Shown: piece after piece, positions 26,819-38,398 of the stretch | Numbering within the stretch: the stretch's first letter is position 1 | How the letters are laid out: every line of letters begins with the position of its first letter | Origin: Caballeronia mineralivorans PML1(12) | GTDB lineage: Bacteria; Pseudomonadota; Gammaproteobacteria; Burkholderiales; Burkholderiaceae | Reading direction: 5' to 3' | NCBI RefSeq assembly: GCF_001028175.1 | Contig: NZ_AEJF01000001.1 | Span: 1 to 54,528, forward strand | DNA: 54,528 nt | The notes under the pieces: generated by a model | What the model was told of the DNA's origin: nothing | Seen by the model: the letters and a program-made list of their open reading frames with translations, nothing else | Database searches by the model: none | Position numbers and translations under genes: made by a program

Positions 26819-27307
26819 TTACCGATAAGGTGCATCAGCTGCCTTGGCCGCAGCAATCTCCGTTTCATAACGGTCGCCCACTGCCAGCAGCATGTCTTTC
26901 GTGAAGTACAGGTCGCCGCGCTTCTCGCCGTGATACTCGAGAATGTGCGTTTCGACGATCGAATCGACCGGGCAGCTTTCTTCGCAGAAACCGCAGAAGA
27001 TGCACTTGGTCAGGTCGATGTCGTAGCGCGTGGTGCGGCGCGTGTTGTCAGCGCGCGTTTCCGATTCGATCGTAATCGCAAGTGCCGGGCACACGGCCTC
27101 GCACAGCTTGCACGCGATGCAGCGCTCTTCGCCGTTTTCATATCGGCGCAATGCATGCAGGCCACGAAAACGCGGGGAAATTGGCGTCTTCTCTTCCGGG
27201 AACTGAACGGTGATCTTGCGCTGGAACACATAGCCGCCCGTCAGCGCCAGACCTTTCAATAACTCGGTCAGAAAAAACGTTTTGAAAAAATTCTGTAATG
27301 CGTTCAT
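26819..27307 (-). CDS. nuoI: NADH-quinone oxidoreductase subunit I
   Basis: A 162-residue peripheral-arm subunit holding clusters N6a and N6b. Two 4Fe-4S ferredoxin motifs are visible: [12 protein letters not shown] and [12 protein letters not shown]. It transfers electrons from NuoG toward NuoB. The N-terminal hydrophobic segment contacts NuoH, whose gene stops 18 bases upstream. Confidence 0.96.
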   Translation of the reverse strand: MNALQNFFKTFFLTELLKGLALTGGYVFQRKITVQFPEEKTPISPRFRGLHALRRYENGEERCIACKLCEAVCPALAITIESETRADNTRRTTRYDIDLTKCIFCGFCEESCPVDSIVETHILEYHGEKRGDLYFTKDMLLAVGDRYETEIAAAKAADAPYR

Positions 27308-27325
27308 GGTTATTTCATCCGCCCA

Positions 27326-28390
27326 TTATTTCCAGATGTTCAGCGGCGACATGATCCAGAACCCGACCACGACCACCCACACCACCGACACCGGCAGAAA
27401 GATTTTCCAGCCGAGACGCATGATCTGGTCGTAGCGATAACGCGGGAACGTCGCACGGGCCCAGATGAACACCGACAGCAGGAAGAAGATCTTCAGCACG
27501 AACCAGAAAATGCCCGGGATGAAGGACAGGAAACCGAACGGTGCGCTCCAGCCACCGAGGAACAGCGTGGTTGCGATCGCCGAGATCACGATCATGTTGA
27601 TATATTCGGCCAGGAAGAACAGCGCGAACGCCATGCCCGAGTAATCGATCATGTGGCCCGCGACAATTTCCGACTCGCCTTCCACCACGTCGAACGGGTG
27701 ACGGTTGGTTTCCGCAATCCCCGAGACGAAGTACACGACGAACATGGGCAGCAGCGGCAACCAGTTCCACGAAAGGAAGTTGATGCCCCAGTTCGCGAAT
27801 ATGCCGTGTTCCTGCGACACCACGATGGCCGACATATTCAGGCTGCCCGTCACCATCAGTACGACGACAAGCGCGAAGCCCATCGAAATTTCGTACGACA
27901 CCATCTGGGCTGCCGCGCGCATGGCGCCAAGGAATGCGTACTTCGAGTTCGATGCCCAGCCGGCCAGAATCACGCCGTACACGCCGACGGACGAAATCGC
28001 CATCACGTAGAGCAAGCCGGCGTTGACGTCGCCGAGCACCGCTTTCGCCTGGAACGGAATCACCGCCCACACCGCAAAGGCCGGCACCACGGTCATGATC
28101 GGCGCGATCAGGTAGATCCAGCGGCTGGCTTGCGTCGGCTGAATCACTTCTTTCAGCAGCAGCTTCAGCACGTCGGCGATCGGCTGCAACAGACCCATCG
28201 GACCCACGCGATTCGGGCCGAGCCGCACGTGCATCCAGCCGATGAGCTTGCGTTCCCACAGAATCAGGTACGCCACGCACAGCAGGATCACCACCGAGAC
28301 CACGAGAATGCGGACGAGCGCCCACACCGTCGGCCAGGCGACGCCGAGAATCTGCGTCCCGCCCGCGTTGATCGTATCGAACAAGCCCAT
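27326..28390 (-). CDS. nuoH: NADH-quinone oxidoreductase subunit H
   Basis: A 354-residue membrane subunit (ND1) forming the quinone chamber with eight helices. [20 protein letters not shown] is the family signature, and [18 protein letters not shown] carries the conserved acidic quinone-site loop. Its ATG follows directly on the nuoG stop (TAA then ATG) with no gap, implying termination-reinitiation coupling. Confidence 0.97.
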   Translation of the reverse strand: MGLFDTINAGGTQILGVAWPTVWALVRILVVSVVILLCVAYLILWERKLIGWMHVRLGPNRVGPMGLLQPIADVLKLLLKEVIQPTQASRWIYLIAPIMTVVPAFAVWAVIPFQAKAVLGDVNAGLLYVMAISSVGVYGVILAGWASNSKYAFLGAMRAAAQMVSYEISMGFALVVVLMVTGSLNMSAIVVSQEHGIFANWGINFLSWNWLPLLPMFVVYFVSGIAETNRHPFDVVEGESEIVAGHMIDYSGMAFALFFLAEYINMIVISAIATTLFLGGWSAPFGFLSFIPGIFWFVLKIFFLLSVFIWARATFPRYRYDQIMRLGWKIFLPVSVVWVVVVGFWIMSPLNIWK

Positions 28391-30727
28391 TTACGCCTTC
28401 TCCACTACCAGTTCACCGAACAGAGCCCCGAGCGCTGCACCGGCCGACGTTCCCGCCGACACACGCACCACGCTTTCCGCCAGGTTCGCGTCGCGAACCG
28501 CCGGCAGGACCACCGCGAGATCACCTTGAGCGACACGCACTGCGTCGCCGTTTTTCAGACCGAGTTTCTCGAACAGCGACGTCGGCAGCGCAACCACGTT
28601 TGCGTCGCGCGCAACGGCCGTCAGGTGCAGCGATTCCGCGCGGCGCGAGAGCGCGTCGGCGTGATAGATCGGCGTGTCGGCAAGGCGTTCGTAACTGCCT
28701 TCGTTGGCAGCCGCTTTCGAAACAGCCTCGATCGCCACGTCCGTCTTGTTCGACAGGCGTGCCGTCAGATCGCCCGTGCCCAATGCGGCGTTGCGGACTT
28801 CTTCGGCGGTATCGAATTCGAAACCCTTCAGGCCGAGCAAGCTGCCCAGTACGCGCAGTACTTTCCAGCCCGGACGCGCTTCGCCCAGCGGACGCACCAC
28901 GCCGTTGAAGGTCTGTGCCGTACCTTCGGCGTTGACGAACGTGCCCGATGTTTCCGTGAACGGCGCGATTGGCAGCAGCACGTCGGCGTAATCGGCGCCA
29001 TGCTTGAACGCCGACAAAGCGACGACCATTTCTGCCTGCTTCAATGCGGCCAGCGCTTGAGCGGGGTTGGCGGTATCGAATTCAGGTTCGACGTTGAAGA
29101 GCACGTAGCCCTTGCGCGGCTGCTCGAATACTTCGCGTGCATTCAGGCCGCCTTCGCCCGGCAATGCATCGACGAGATGCGCGCCGACCGTGTTGGCCGC
29201 TTCCGTCAGATAACCCAGCGTTGCGCCCGTGTTGTCCGCAATCCATTGGCTCACGGCCTGGATCTGCGCAAACTGCGGGTGCTGAACCACGCTGTTGCCG
29301 AGCAACACCACACGCTTGTCACCGGCCGACAAGGAAGCGGCGATGTCCTTCGCAGCCGCCGACGCTTCGTGCCCAGCGAACGCTTCCGGCACAGCGACAC
29401 CGCGTGCTTCGGCAACGGCCGCAGCCAGACTGCCGAGGCGGTCGAGCCATTCCGACGGCGCCGCGACTACGCGATGCGCAGCCGGAATCAGCGAGTCGTC
29501 GTTCGTGGCGTTGAGGAACGTGAGCTTCGCGCCGCCCTTCGCGGCTTGACGCAAGCGTGCTGCGAACAGCGGATGATCGCGACGCAGGAACGAACCGACC
29601 ACGAATGCCGTATCGACGTTCGTCAAGTCGGCGATCTTCATGCCGAGCCACGGCGCGCTATCGGAAACCGGCGCCGAGAAATCGCTCTGACGCAGACGGA
29701 AATCGACGTTCGGCGACCCCACGCCTTCAGCAAACTGCTTCAGCAAATAAAGCTCTTCGACGGTGCTATGCGGCGTAGCCAGGGCAGCGATCTGATTCGC
29801 GCCGTGATCGCCCTTGATACCGTTGATACCCTTTGCCACGTATTCCAGCGCCGTCTGCCAGTCAGTCTCGATCCACTTGCCGCCCTGCTTCAACATCGGC
29901 TGCGTGAGACGTTCGTCGCTGTTCAGCGCTTCATACGAGAAGCGATCCTTGTCCGAGATCCAGCATTCGTTGATGGCTTCGTTTTCCATCGGCAGAACGC
30001 GCATCACGCGGTTGTTCTTCACCTGAACAACCAGATTCGCGCCGACGGAATCGTGCGGGCTGATCGACTTGCGGCGCGACAATTCCCACGTACGGGCGCT
30101 GTAGCGGAACGGTTTGCTCGTCAACGCACCGACCGGGCACAGGTCGATCATGTTGCCCGACAGTTCCGAGTCCACCGTCTTGCCGACAAACGACGTGATT
30201 TCCGAATGCTCGCCACGACCCAGCATGCCGAGTTCCATCACGCCGGCCACTTCCTGGCCGAAACGGACGCAACGCGTGCAATGGATGCAGCGCGTCATCT
30301 CTTCCATCGAGATCAGCGGACCGACGTTCTTGTGGAACACCACGCGCTTTTCTTCGTTGTAGCGCGACTGCGACTTGCCGTAGCCCACGGCCAAGTCCTG
30401 CAACTGACATTCACCGCCCTGGTCGCAGATCGGGCAATCGAGCGGGTGGTTGATCAGCAGGAATTCCATCACGGACTGCTGTGCCTTGACGGCCTTGTCC
30501 GATTTCGTACGCACGATCATGCCCGCCGACACCGGCGTGGCACAGGCGGGAACCGCCTTCGGCATTTTCTCGACTTCGACCAGGCACATCCGGCAGTTCG
30601 CCGCGATCGACAGTTTCTTGTGATAGCAAAAGTGAGGAATGTATGTATCGACCTTATGCGCAGCCTGGATCACCATGCTGCCTTCAGGCACTTCTACACT
30701 TTTGCCGTCGATTTCTAGTTCAACCAT
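28391..30727 (-). CDS. nuoG: NADH-quinone oxidoreductase subunit G
   Basis: A 778-residue peripheral-arm subunit. Residues 1-110 contain the 2Fe-2S set (Cys34, Cys45, Cys48, Cys62) and the His94/Cys98/Cys101/Cys107 4Fe-4S site. CIHCTRC plus a later CPVG (Cys147/150/153/197) is the second 4Fe-4S site. The rest is a molybdopterin-oxidoreductase-like domain without cofactor function. A 1021-residue antisense frame spans nuoG and part of nuoH and is a codon-bias artefact. Confidence 0.96.
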   Translation of the reverse strand: MVELEIDGKSVEVPEGSMVIQAAHKVDTYIPHFCYHKKLSIAANCRMCLVEVEKMPKAVPACATPVSAGMIVRTKSDKAVKAQQSVMEFLLINHPLDCPICDQGGECQLQDLAVGYGKSQSRYNEEKRVVFHKNVGPLISMEEMTRCIHCTRCVRFGQEVAGVMELGMLGRGEHSEITSFVGKTVDSELSGNMIDLCPVGALTSKPFRYSARTWELSRRKSISPHDSVGANLVVQVKNNRVMRVLPMENEAINECWISDKDRFSYEALNSDERLTQPMLKQGGKWIETDWQTALEYVAKGINGIKGDHGANQIAALATPHSTVEELYLLKQFAEGVGSPNVDFRLRQSDFSAPVSDSAPWLGMKIADLTNVDTAFVVGSFLRRDHPLFAARLRQAAKGGAKLTFLNATNDDSLIPAAHRVVAAPSEWLDRLGSLAAAVAEARGVAVPEAFAGHEASAAAKDIAASLSAGDKRVVLLGNSVVQHPQFAQIQAVSQWIADNTGATLGYLTEAANTVGAHLVDALPGEGGLNAREVFEQPRKGYVLFNVEPEFDTANPAQALAALKQAEMVVALSAFKHGADYADVLLPIAPFTETSGTFVNAEGTAQTFNGVVRPLGEARPGWKVLRVLGSLLGLKGFEFDTAEEVRNAALGTGDLTARLSNKTDVAIEAVSKAAANEGSYERLADTPIYHADALSRRAESLHLTAVARDANVVALPTSLFEKLGLKNGDAVRVAQGDLAVVLPAVRDANLAESVVRVSAGTSAGAALGALFGELVVEKA

Positions 30728-30758
30728 GATGGGGAATGGTCCTTGGCCTGATCACTGA

Positions 30759-32084
30759 TCACGCGGTAAGCGCTTCGGACGCCGGCGCATGATGCGCGTG
30801 TCCGTCGACGAGACAATGTTTATGCTCGACGTGATATTCAAATTCGTCCCAGAAGTGCTTCAGCATGCCGCGCACCGGCATGGCCGCCGCGTCGCCGAGG
30901 GCACAGATGGTGCGACCCATGATGTTTTCGGCGACCGAGTTCAGCAGATCCAGGTCTTCCTTGCGCCCGAGTCCGTGTTCGATCCGATGGACAACCCGAT
31001 ACAGCCAGCCCGTGCCCTCACGGCAAGGCGTGCATTGACCGCACGACTCTTCGTAGTAGAAATAGGACAAGCGCAGCAGCGAGCGCACCATGCAGCGCGT
31101 TTCGTTCATCACAATAACGGCGCCCGAACCCAGCATGGACCCGGCTTTCGCGATCGAGTCGTAGTCCATGTCGGTCTTTAGCATGATCTCGCCCGGAATC
31201 ACCGGTGCCGACGATCCACCCGGGATCACCGCTTTCACCGACTTGCCGCGCACGCCGCCGGCCAACTCGAGCAAGGTCTCGAACGACGTGCCGAGCGGCA
31301 CTTCGAAGTTGCCCGGAAAATTGACGTCGCCGGCGACCGAGAAAATCTTCGTGCCACCGTTGTTCGGCTTGCCGATCTCGAGATATTTCTGCGGGCCGAT
31401 AGCCAGCAGGAACGGCACGGCTGCGAAGGTTTCGGTGTTGTTGATCGTGGTCGGCTTGCCGTACACGCCGAAGCTCGCCGGGAACGGCGGCTTGAAGCGT
31501 GGCTGGCCTTTCTTGCCTTCCAGCGATTCGAGCAGCGCAGTTTCTTCGCCGCAGATATACGCACCGTAACCGTGGTGCGCATGCAGTTCGAACGAGAAAC
31601 CCGAACCCAAAATGTTCGCACCGAGATACCCGGCCGCACGCGCTTCTTCAAGCGCCTTTTCGAAGATCCGATAGACCTCGAAAATCTCGCCGTGAATGTA
31701 GTTGTAGCCGACCGTGATGCCCATGGCATACGCGCCAATGGCCATGCCTTCGATCAACGCATGCGGGTTCCAGCGCAGGATGTCGCGGTCTTTGAACGTG
31801 CCCGGTTCGCCTTCGTCCGAATTGCACACGAGGTACTTCTGCCCCGGGAACTGACGCGGCATGAAGCTCCATTTGAGGCCGGTCGGGAAACCCGCACCGC
31901 CGCGGCCGCGCAGCCCCGACGCCTTGACGTCGGCAATGACCTGCTCTTGCGGGATTTTTTCTTCGAGGATGCGGCGCAGCTGGGCGTAACCGCCGCGCGC
32001 CACATAGTCTTCGAGGTGCCAGTTGTCGCCGTTGAGACCGGCGAGAATCAGGGGCTGGATGTGGCGGTCGTGAAGAGACGTCAT
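30759..32084 (-). CDS. nuoF: NADH-quinone oxidoreductase subunit F
   Basis: A 441-residue subunit carrying FMN, the NADH site and cluster N3. [13 protein letters not shown] is the FMN/NADH glycine loop, [18 protein letters not shown] the conserved NADH contact, and [13 protein letters not shown] with [10 protein letters not shown] the 4Fe-4S ligands. The ATG at 32084 overlaps the nuoE stop (ATGA). NADH oxidation starts here. Confidence 0.97.
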   Translation of the reverse strand: MTSLHDRHIQPLILAGLNGDNWHLEDYVARGGYAQLRRILEEKIPQEQVIADVKASGLRGRGGAGFPTGLKWSFMPRQFPGQKYLVCNSDEGEPGTFKDRDILRWNPHALIEGMAIGAYAMGITVGYNYIHGEIFEVYRIFEKALEEARAAGYLGANILGSGFSFELHAHHGYGAYICGEETALLESLEGKKGQPRFKPPFPASFGVYGKPTTINNTETFAAVPFLLAIGPQKYLEIGKPNNGGTKIFSVAGDVNFPGNFEVPLGTSFETLLELAGGVRGKSVKAVIPGGSSAPVIPGEIMLKTDMDYDSIAKAGSMLGSGAVIVMNETRCMVRSLLRLSYFYYEESCGQCTPCREGTGWLYRVVHRIEHGLGRKEDLDLLNSVAENIMGRTICALGDAAAMPVRGMLKHFWDEFEYHVEHKHCLVDGHAHHAPASEALTA

Positions 32085-32575
32085 TTCGATAGTTCCTCGA
32101 GGAGCGTGTCGATCCGCTCGCGACTCATGAAACTGCACATACGATGATTGTTCACGAGCAACACGGGAGCATCGCCGCACGCGCCGAAGCATTCGCCTTC
32201 TTTCAAGGTGAACTTGCCGTCGGCGGTGGTTTCGCCAAAGTCGATGCCGAGCTTTTGCTTCAGGTATTCAGCAGCGCTTTCCGAGCCGCCGTCGGGCCCA
32301 AGCTGGCACGGCAGGTTGGTACAGAGCGTGATCTTGTGTTTGCCGACCGGCGAGGTCTCGTACATGGTGTAGAACGTCGCCACTTCCTGCACAGCCACGG
32401 CGGGCATGCTCAGGTAGTCAGCCACGAACTGCATGAGTTCCGGCGACAGCCAGCCATGCTCCTCCTGAGCGACGGTCAACGCCGACATCACCGCGGACTG
32501 TTTCTGGTCCGCGGGATATTTCGCGATCGCGCGATCGATTTCTTTCAGGCCTTCAGCTGAGATCATTTCAGACAC
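32081..32575 (-). CDS. nuoE: NADH-quinone oxidoreductase subunit E
   Basis: A 164-residue thioredoxin-fold subunit with a 2Fe-2S cluster (N1a): CTNLPC and [11 protein letters not shown] provide the four Cys. The 32575 start is GTG preceded by AAAGAG; an ATG three codons later (32566) is the alternative. It pairs with NuoF in the NADH dehydrogenase module. Confidence 0.95.
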   Translation of the reverse strand: MSEMISAEGLKEIDRAIAKYPADQKQSAVMSALTVAQEEHGWLSPELMQFVADYLSMPAVAVQEVATFYTMYETSPVGKHKITLCTNLPCQLGPDGGSESAAEYLKQKLGIDFGETTADGKFTLKEGECFGACGDAPVLLVNNHRMCSFMSRERIDTLLEELSK

Positions 32576-32721
32576 GACTCTTTCAGTTCCTACCGAACGA
32601 AAACCCGCCGCGCCCTTCTTTTGCGGCAGACCTGGCGTCCTGCTGTTGTTGTTTCGCCGGCATGCTCAGCACGATCGTGCGAGCAAGCCGGCGTGGTGCG
32701 GCACAGGTTCTCGAACGCATC

Positions 32722-33975
32722 TCAGCGATCGATCTCACCGAACACTATGTCCTGCGTACCGATGATCGTCACCGCGTCCGCAATCATGTGACCGCGGGCC
32801 ATTTCGTCGAGCGAAGCAAGATGCGCATAACCGGGCGCACGAATCTTCAAGCGGTACGGCTTGTTCGCGCCGTCCGAGATGAGATAGATGCCGAACTCAC
32901 CCTTCGGATGCTCGACCGCCGCGTACGTCTCGCCTTCTGGAACGTGAAAACCTTCTGTAAAGAGCTTGAAGTGGTGAATCAGCTCTTCCATGTTGGTCTT
33001 CATACCCACGCGCGAAGGCGGCGCAACCTTGTGATTGTCGACCATCACCGGGCCTGGATTCTTGCGAAGCCACTCAATACATTGTTTCGCGATGCGGGTG
33101 GACTGACGCATTTCTTCCACGCGCACCAGATAGCGGTCGTAGCAGTCACCGTTCACGCCGACCGGAATATCAAAGTCGAGCTGATCGTAGACTTCGTACG
33201 GCTGCTTCTTGCGCAAATCCCATTCAATGCCCGAGCCGCGCAGCATCGCGCCGGTCATGCCGAGCTGCAGTGCGCGCTCAGGACTGACCACGCCGATACC
33301 CACCAGCCGCTGCTTCCAGATGCGGTTATCGGTCAGCAGCGTCTCGTACTCGTCGACACACTTCGGAAACCGCGTAAAGAAGTCGTCAATGAAATCGAGC
33401 AGCGAACCTTGACGCGTTTCGTTCATCCGCGACAACGCCTTCGCATTGCGGATTTTCGACGCCTTGTATTGCGGCATTGCGTCAGGCAGATCGCGATATA
33501 CGCCGCCCGGACGGTAATACGCCGCGTGCATCCGTGCGCCGGACACCGCTTCGTACACGTCCATCAGGTCTTCGCGCTCGCGGAAGGCGTACAAAAACAC
33601 CGCCATTGCGCCAACGTCAAGCGCGTGCGAACCGATCCACATCAGGTGGTTCAGCACGCGCGTGATTTCGTCGAAGAGCACGCGGATATATTTCGCGCGA
33701 ACCGGAATGTCGATGCCGAGCAGCTTTTCGATGGCCATCACGTAGCCGTGCTCGTTGACCATCATCGACACGTAGTCGAGACGGTCCATGTACGGCACGG
33801 ACTGAATGAAGGTCTTCGTCTCAGCCAGCTTTTCGGTCGCGCGGTGCAGCAGCCCGATATGCGGATCGGCGCGTTGAATCACTTCGCCGTCGAGTTCCAG
33901 CACCAGGCGCAGCACACCGTGCGCGGCCGGGTGTTGTGGGCCAAAATTGAGCGTGTAGTTCTTGATCTCTGCCAT
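32722..33975 (-). CDS. nuoD: NADH-quinone oxidoreductase subunit D
   Basis: A 417-residue 49-kDa-type subunit forming the quinone pocket with Nuo[16 protein letters not shown] contains the conserved His that contacts ubiquinone, and the C-terminus ends in DIVFGEIDR typical of the family. NuoC and NuoD are separate genes, unlike the fused E. coli NuoCD. A 146-base gap to nuoE holds no gene. Confidence 0.97.
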   Translation of the reverse strand: MAEIKNYTLNFGPQHPAAHGVLRLVLELDGEVIQRADPHIGLLHRATEKLAETKTFIQSVPYMDRLDYVSMMVNEHGYVMAIEKLLGIDIPVRAKYIRVLFDEITRVLNHLMWIGSHALDVGAMAVFLYAFREREDLMDVYEAVSGARMHAAYYRPGGVYRDLPDAMPQYKASKIRNAKALSRMNETRQGSLLDFIDDFFTRFPKCVDEYETLLTDNRIWKQRLVGIGVVSPERALQLGMTGAMLRGSGIEWDLRKKQPYEVYDQLDFDIPVGVNGDCYDRYLVRVEEMRQSTRIAKQCIEWLRKNPGPVMVDNHKVAPPSRVGMKTNMEELIHHFKLFTEGFHVPEGETYAAVEHPKGEFGIYLISDGANKPYRLKIRAPGYAHLASLDEMARGHMIADAVTIIGTQDIVFGEIDR

Positions 33976-33984
33976 GGCGTTCTC

Positions 33985-34587
33985 TTAGTGTTTCAGACCG
34001 CCATAGCGGTCCTCGCGGATCACGCGCGGCGTGATCTCGCGCGGCTCGATCGTCACTGGCTGGTACACGACGCGCTTCTCTTCCGGGTCGTAGCGCATTT
34101 CGACATAACCCGACACCGGGAAGTCCTTGCGAAACGGATGGCCGATAAAGCCGTAGTCGGTGAGAATGCGGCGCAGGTCCGGGTGACCGTCGAAGACGAT
34201 GCCGAACAAGTCGAATGCCTCGCGCTCGTACCAGTTCGCCGACGACCAGACGTCGACGACCGATGGCACGATGGGCACTTCGTCGTCCGGTGCGAACACG
34301 CGCACGCGCAGACGCCAGTTGTTCGCGATCGAAAGAAGATGGACGACGGCCGCGAAACGCGGGCCTTCGTAGGCGCCTTCGCCGTACGTCGAATAATCGA
34401 CGCCGCACAGGTCGATGAGTTGTTCGAAGCCGAGCGAACGGTCGTCGCGCAGCTTGAGCGCCACGTCGGCGTAGTTCGCCGCCTTGACGACGATGGTCAG
34501 TTGCCCGAGCGATTCAGTGATGCTCTGCAGGCGGTCGCCGAACGCCGCCTCGAGGTTCGCTTTCAGGGTCTCGAGTTTGCTTGCCAT
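33985..34587 (-). CDS. nuoC: NADH-quinone oxidoreductase subunit C
   Basis: A 200-residue 30-kDa-type subunit. ERFAFDLFGI-like motif appears as [20 protein letters not shown], the 30-kDa signature with [20 protein letters not shown]. It is structural and carries no cofactor. It lies 9 bases upstream of nuoD and about 100 bases after nuoB. Confidence 0.96.
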   Translation of the reverse strand: MASKLETLKANLEAAFGDRLQSITESLGQLTIVVKAANYADVALKLRDDRSLGFEQLIDLCGVDYSTYGEGAYEGPRFAAVVHLLSIANNWRLRVRVFAPDDEVPIVPSVVDVWSSANWYEREAFDLFGIVFDGHPDLRRILTDYGFIGHPFRKDFPVSGYVEMRYDPEEKRVVYQPVTIEPREITPRVIREDRYGGLKH

Positions 34588-34689
34588 ATTGGGGAGGCTC
34601 AGGCCTTGGTGACGCTTAATGGGACTTCAATGACGCTGACTGGCGTGCTGACCGGCGTCACGACTTATCGACGTACTTACTGACGACAA

Positions 34690-35169
34690 TTACTGACGAG
34701 CGATGGTGCTGGTGCGGCGAATCTTCGCCTGCAGCTGGATCACGCCATACACAAGCGCTTCAGCCGTCGGCGGGCATCCGGGCACATAGACATCGACCGG
34801 AACAATGCGGTCGCATCCGCGCACAACCGAATACGAGTAGTGGTAGTAACCACCACCATTCGCGCACGAACCCATGGAAATCACCCAGCGCGGCTCGGCC
34901 ATCTGGTCATAGACCTTGCGCAGCGCCGGCGCCATCTTGTTGCACAGTGTGCCGGCAACGATCATCACGTCCGACTGCCGCGGACTCGGGCGAAACACCA
35001 CGCCGAACCGGTCCAGGTCATAACGCGCTGCGCCCGCGTGCATCATCTCGACCGCGCAACATGCCAGACCAAACGTCATGGGCCACAGCGAACCCGTGCG
35101 CGTCCAGTTGATCAGCTTGTCAGCCGTGGTGGTGACAAACCCTTCCTTCAAGACCCCTTCGATACTCAT
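34690..35169 (-). CDS. nuoB: NADH-quinone oxidoreductase subunit B
   Basis: A 159-residue subunit binding N2, the last Fe-S cluster before quinone. The tandem Cys pair in [14 protein letters not shown] and later [11 protein letters not shown] and [11 protein letters not shown] give the four ligands. [20 protein letters not shown] is the typical Burkholderiales N-terminus. Confidence 0.97.
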   Translation of the reverse strand: MSIEGVLKEGFVTTTADKLINWTRTGSLWPMTFGLACCAVEMMHAGAARYDLDRFGVVFRPSPRQSDVMIVAGTLCNKMAPALRKVYDQMAEPRWVISMGSCANGGGYYHYSYSVVRGCDRIVPVDVYVPGCPPTAEALVYGVIQLQAKIRRTSTIARQ

Positions 35170-35244
35170 TTGCTTTCACTCCAGATGAGCAGCCAGCCAA
35201 AGCCGCCCAGCAATCCGGTGATCTTCAACCCGCCCGATACCGCG

Positions 35245-35604
35245 TTACTCCCAGTCCAGCCCACCCTTTCTCCAGATGTAGGCAAAACCAAGCAGAAACT
35301 CGAGCAGAAATACCATCATTGACAAGAAACCGGGCCAGCCGATGTCGCGCAGGGCAACGCCCCACGGAAACAGGAACGCGGTTTCGAGGTCGAAAATAAT
35401 GAACAGAATAGCGACGAGATAGTAACGCACATCGAACTTCATCCGCGCGTCTTCGAATGCCTCGAAGCCGCACTCGTAAGGTGCGTTCTTTTCAGTGTCA
35501 GGCTTATGGGGACCGAGGACCTTACCGATGCTGACGAGAGCGATGCCTAAACCGGTGCCCACGACGAGGAACAGCAAGACGGGATAATAGGCTGAGAGAT
35601 TCAC
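35245..35604 (-). CDS. nuoA: NADH-quinone oxidoreductase subunit A
   Basis: A 119-residue three-helix membrane subunit (ND3). The GTG at 35604 (reading [13 protein letters not shown]) is chosen since it gives the standard length and has GAGG about 8 bases upstream; the 21 further upstream residues are not conserved in type. The loop [20 protein letters not shown] with the conserved Cys is intact. It is the first gene of the complex I operon. Confidence 0.95.
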   Translation of the reverse strand: MNLSAYYPVLLFLVVGTGLGIALVSIGKVLGPHKPDTEKNAPYECGFEAFEDARMKFDVRYYLVAILFIIFDLETAFLFPWGVALRDIGWPGFLSMMVFLLEFLLGFAYIWRKGGLDWE

Positions 35605-35721
35605 GACTATCCTCAAATCGGTTTGATCTGGTGTGCCGGCCGGGACGACTGCCCAACCGATTTTCAACTAAAGACGAGAAACGCGCACAAGAGACTGAAC
35701 GCACTCACTCGCCAGAAGTGA

Positions 35722-35757
35722 CAATGCCAGCCGAAGCAATGCATGCGGCTGGCATTG
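35722..35757 (-). other. Strong 12-bp hairpin between tRNA-Leu and nuoA
   Basis: CAATGCCAGCCG and CGGCTGGCATTG form a perfect 12-bp stem with a 12-base loop, 10 bases beyond the tRNA 3' end. No T tract follows on the - strand, so it is unlike a simple terminator. It could be a processing or stability element in a tRNA-nuo transcript, or a weak terminator. Confidence 0.75.
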
Positions 35758-35766
35758 GATAACTTT

Positions 35767-35851
35767 TGGTGCCGACGGCGAGACTCGAACTCGCACAGCT
35801 TTCGCCACTACCCCCTCAAGATAGCGTGTCTACCAATTTCACCACGTCGGC
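35767..35851 (-). tRNA. tRNA-Leu (GAG)
   Basis: An 85-base class II tRNA with CCA encoded. The acceptor stem GCCGACG pairs with CGTCGGC, discriminator A. The anticodon stem CTATC / GGTAG holds loop TTGAGGG, so the anticodon is GAG (35815-35817 on the + strand). A long variable arm and the GTTCGAGTC T-loop are present. It reads Leu CTC/CTT codons. It lies between secG and nuoA on the same strand. Confidence 0.97.
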
Positions 35852-35910
35852 ACTGTCCTGCAATCCGGGAAAACAACTTCTAAACTGCCGCGAATCGCTT
35901 CAAGACTCAA

Positions 35911-35939
35911 ATTATAACCGGGTTAACCAGTTTGTTCAA
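35911..35939 (-). promoter_or_regulatory. Sigma-70 promoter for tRNA-Leu (and possibly nuo)
   Basis: On the - strand TTGAAC and a perfect TATAAT are separated by exactly 17 bases, placing the start near 35904, about 53 bases before the mature tRNA. No comparable promoter was found directly before nuoA, so read-through into the operon is possible. Confidence 0.8.
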
Positions 35940-35966
35940 CGCACAAAAAGCGATCCACGCGAAAAA

Positions 35967-36344
35967 TTATTTCGGAACGTCAGAGCCCGGACCCGACGAT
36001 GCAACCGGTGCCGAACCCGCAGCGGAACCCGAAGCGGCGACCGCCGGATGCGCGACAGGCGCAGTCACTGCCGCCCCGCCCAGCAAGCCTGCGGACGCTG
36101 CCGGCTTATAGCTGCCGAGGTAGGTGAGCGTGAGCGTCGAGATAAAAAACACCGCGGCGAGCACAGCAGTTGTACGGGACAGGAAGTTGGCCGAGCCGGT
36201 TGCCCCGAACAGGCTTCCCGACGCGCCACTGCCGAATGCCGCGCCCATGTCGGCGCCTTTACCGTGCTGCAACAATACCAGGCCGATAACACCGAACGCC
36301 GACAGCAACTGGACAACGATAATCAAAGTCTTTAAATACAGCAT
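35967..36344 (-). CDS. secG: Preprotein translocase subunit SecG
   Basis: A 125-residue auxiliary subunit of the SecYEG channel from the ATG at 36344 (a GTG at 36353 adds three residues). Two membrane helices flank the conserved LLQHGKGADMGAAFGSGASG motif. The C-terminal tail is Ala/Ser/Pro-rich, as in other Burkholderia SecG. It follows tpiA by about 85 bases, a common linkage. Confidence 0.94.
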   Translation of the reverse strand: MLYLKTLIIVVQLLSAFGVIGLVLLQHGKGADMGAAFGSGASGSLFGATGSANFLSRTTAVLAAVFFISTLTLTYLGSYKPAASAGLLGGAAVTAPVAHPAVAASGSAAGSAPVASSGPGSDVPK

Positions 36345-36429
36345 TCCGTTCACCCGAATCTTTAATGTTCACGTGACACTGTTGCGTCACGATTTAATGC
36401 TTACATTTTCGAAAGCTTAAACTCGGCGA

Positions 36430-37212
36430 TTAAACCGAACCGTTTTGTGCAGCCTGGCAAATCGCCAGAAAATCGTTCGACTTCAGCGATGCACCGCCAA
36501 TCAATCCGCCATCGATGTCCTGTTGAGCGAATAACTCTTCTGCGTTCTCCGGCTTGACGCTGCCGCCGTACAACACCGGCACGTTCGCCACCGCCGCGCC
36601 CTTGCTCGCCAGTTGCGCCCGCAGGAATGCATGAACCTGTTGCGCCTGCTCTGTCGTCGCGCTTTTTCCCGTACCGATCGCCCAGACCGGCTCGTACGCC
36701 ACGACGATCTTCGCTGCCTGTTCCTCGCTCAGCATCAGCAACACGGCTTCCAGCTGCGTGCCAACCACCTGCTCCGTCGAACCGTTGTCGCGCTGTTCCA
36801 GCGTTTCGCCTACACATACGATAGGCGTCAGTCCGGCTTCCAGTGCGCGCAGCGCTTTCACCGCGACCAGATCTGAATGCTCGCAATGGTAGGCGCGCCG
36901 CTCGGAGTGGCCGACAATCGCGAATGTTGCACCAAAATCCGCCGCCATGCCCGCTGCGACTTCGCCGGTATAAGCGCCCTGCACGTGAGCCGAGACATCC
37001 TGAACACCCCAGGCGGCCACCGACCCGCCCAGCAGCGCCTGTGCCTGCGCGAGATACAGCGCCGGCACGCAAACTCCCGTGCGCACGCCCTTCTGCAGCG
37101 TCGCAGCACCAGCGGCAACTGCTTGCAGCAAGACCGCGTTCTCCGCCAGCCGGCCGTGCATCTTCCAGTTTCCGATCACCAGCTTTGTGCGTTTGGCTTG
37201 TTCTTTCGGCAT
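36430..37212 (-). CDS. tpiA: Triosephosphate isomerase
   Basis: A 260-residue TIM barrel interconverting dihydroxyacetone phosphate and glyceraldehyde 3-phosphate. NWKMHG (Lys electrophile), AIVGHSERR (catalytic His), [14 protein letters not shown] (catalytic Glu and loop 6) and [10 protein letters not shown] (phosphate site) are all present. It is cytoplasmic and housekeeping. It is upstream of secG on the same strand. Confidence 0.96.
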   Translation of the reverse strand: MPKEQAKRTKLVIGNWKMHGRLAENAVLLQAVAAGAATLQKGVRTGVCVPALYLAQAQALLGGSVAAWGVQDVSAHVQGAYTGEVAAGMAADFGATFAIVGHSERRAYHCEHSDLVAVKALRALEAGLTPIVCVGETLEQRDNGSTEQVVGTQLEAVLLMLSEEQAAKIVVAYEPVWAIGTGKSATTEQAQQVHAFLRAQLASKGAAVANVPVLYGGSVKPENAEELFAQQDIDGGLIGGASLKSNDFLAICQAAQNGSV

Positions 37213-37381
37213 TTGTCTCGGCTTTTGTCACGTCGAGCAGCGAGGCTGCCGATCAATGAAATAGAAAAATGGAACTTTCGGACGCAACGCCCCAGCACAA
37301 CATGCGATTTTACTGTGACCGGCGGAAAACGGTCAAACAACGAAACCTGATCGGCCGGTCATTTCAATTCTCGACCAAGGC

Positions 37382-38398
37382 TCAGGCGACCTGACCCCAG
37401 TCCAGCACGATCTTGCCAATGTGCGTGCTGCCTTCCATCAACGCGTGAGCCGCCGCGGCCTGATCAGCGGGGAAAACCTGATGGATGACAGGCTTGATCC
37501 GCCCTGCTTCAATTTCCGGCCACACGTACGTCTTCAGCTGCACCGCGACCTTGCCCTTGAACGCGACTGCGCGCGGCCGCAGCGTCGAACCGGTAATCAC
37601 CAGCCGGCGGCGCAGCACTTCATTCAGATTGATCTCAGCCTTCGAGCCGCCCAGCGTCGCGATGATCACCACGCGGCCGCCGTCGGCCAGCGCCTTCAGC
37701 TCACGCGGAAGATAGTCGCCCGCGACCATGTCGAGAATCACGTCCACACCACGATCGTTCGTCAGCGACTTCACGACATCAACGAAATCTTCCGTGTTGT
37801 AGTTGATCGCCCGTTCCGCGCCCAGCTTTTCGCACGCCTGGCACTTCTCGTTGTTCCCAGCCGTCACGAACACACGATGCCCAAGCGCCTTTGCAATCTG
37901 GATAGCCGTCACGCCGATACCGCTCGAACCACCCTGGATCAGCAGCGTTTCTTCGGCGCCGTTCTCGCCCTTGCCCAGATGCGCGCGTTCGAACACGTTG
38001 CTCCACACCGTGAAGAACGTTTCCGGCAGCGACGCCGCCTCGATGTCCGTCAACCCCTTGGGCACCGGCAGGCATTGCTCCAGCGGCGCGCACGTGTATT
38101 CGGCATACCCGCCGCCGGCGAGCAGCGCGCACACGCGGTCGCCCACTTTCAAACCGAACGGATTGTGCTTCGGATCGAAGTCACCGCGCACGATCTCACC
38201 GGCCACTTCCAATCCGGGCAGATCCGAGGCGCCCGGCGGCGGCGCATAACCGCCCTTGCGCTGGAACACGTCCGGACGATTCACGCCCGATGCCGCGACC
38301 TTGATCAGCACTTCTCCGGCCTTCGGCTCCGGCATCGGGCGCTCGCCCAGCTTCAGCACGTCAGGTGCGCCAAACTCGGTGATTTCGATCGCTTTCAT
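37382..38398 (-). CDS. NAD(P)H quinone oxidoreductase (zinc-free MDR, PIG3-like)
   Basis: A 338-residue medium-chain reductase starting MKAIEITEFGAPDVL. The Rossmann motif is QGGSSGIGVTAIQIAKALG and GVNRPDVFQRKGGYAPP is the quinone-reductase signature. The catalytic zinc Cys/His set of alcohol dehydrogenases is absent, fitting PIG3-type quinone reductases. It likely uses NADPH; the substrate is unassigned. It lies between pnp and tpiA, 169 bases before the latter. Confidence 0.9.
   Translation of the reverse strand: MKAIEITEFGAPDVLKLGERPMPEPKAGEVLIKVAASGVNRPDVFQRKGGYAPPPGASDLPGLEVAGEIVRGDFDPKHNPFGLKVGDRVCALLAGGGYAEYTCAPLEQCLPVPKGLTDIEAASLPETFFTVWSNVFERAHLGKGENGAEETLLIQGGSSGIGVTAIQIAKALGHRVFVTAGNNEKCQACEKLGAERAINYNTEDFVDVVKSLTNDRGVDVILDMVAGDYLPRELKALADGGRVVIIATLGGSKAEINLNEVLRRRLVITGSTLRPRAVAFKGKVAVQLKTYVWPEIEAGRIKPVIHQVFPADQAAAAHALMEGSTHIGKIVLDWGQVA

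Noticed and set aside
27653..30718. A 1021-codon open frame on the + strand across nuoG and nuoH
   Set aside because: It is antisense to two certain genes, His/Arg-rich as expected from reading a high-GC coding strand backwards, and matches no family I know.
32662..34683. A 673-codon + strand frame opposite nuoD and nuoC
   Set aside because: Shadow of conserved complex I genes; no ribosome site or family motif.
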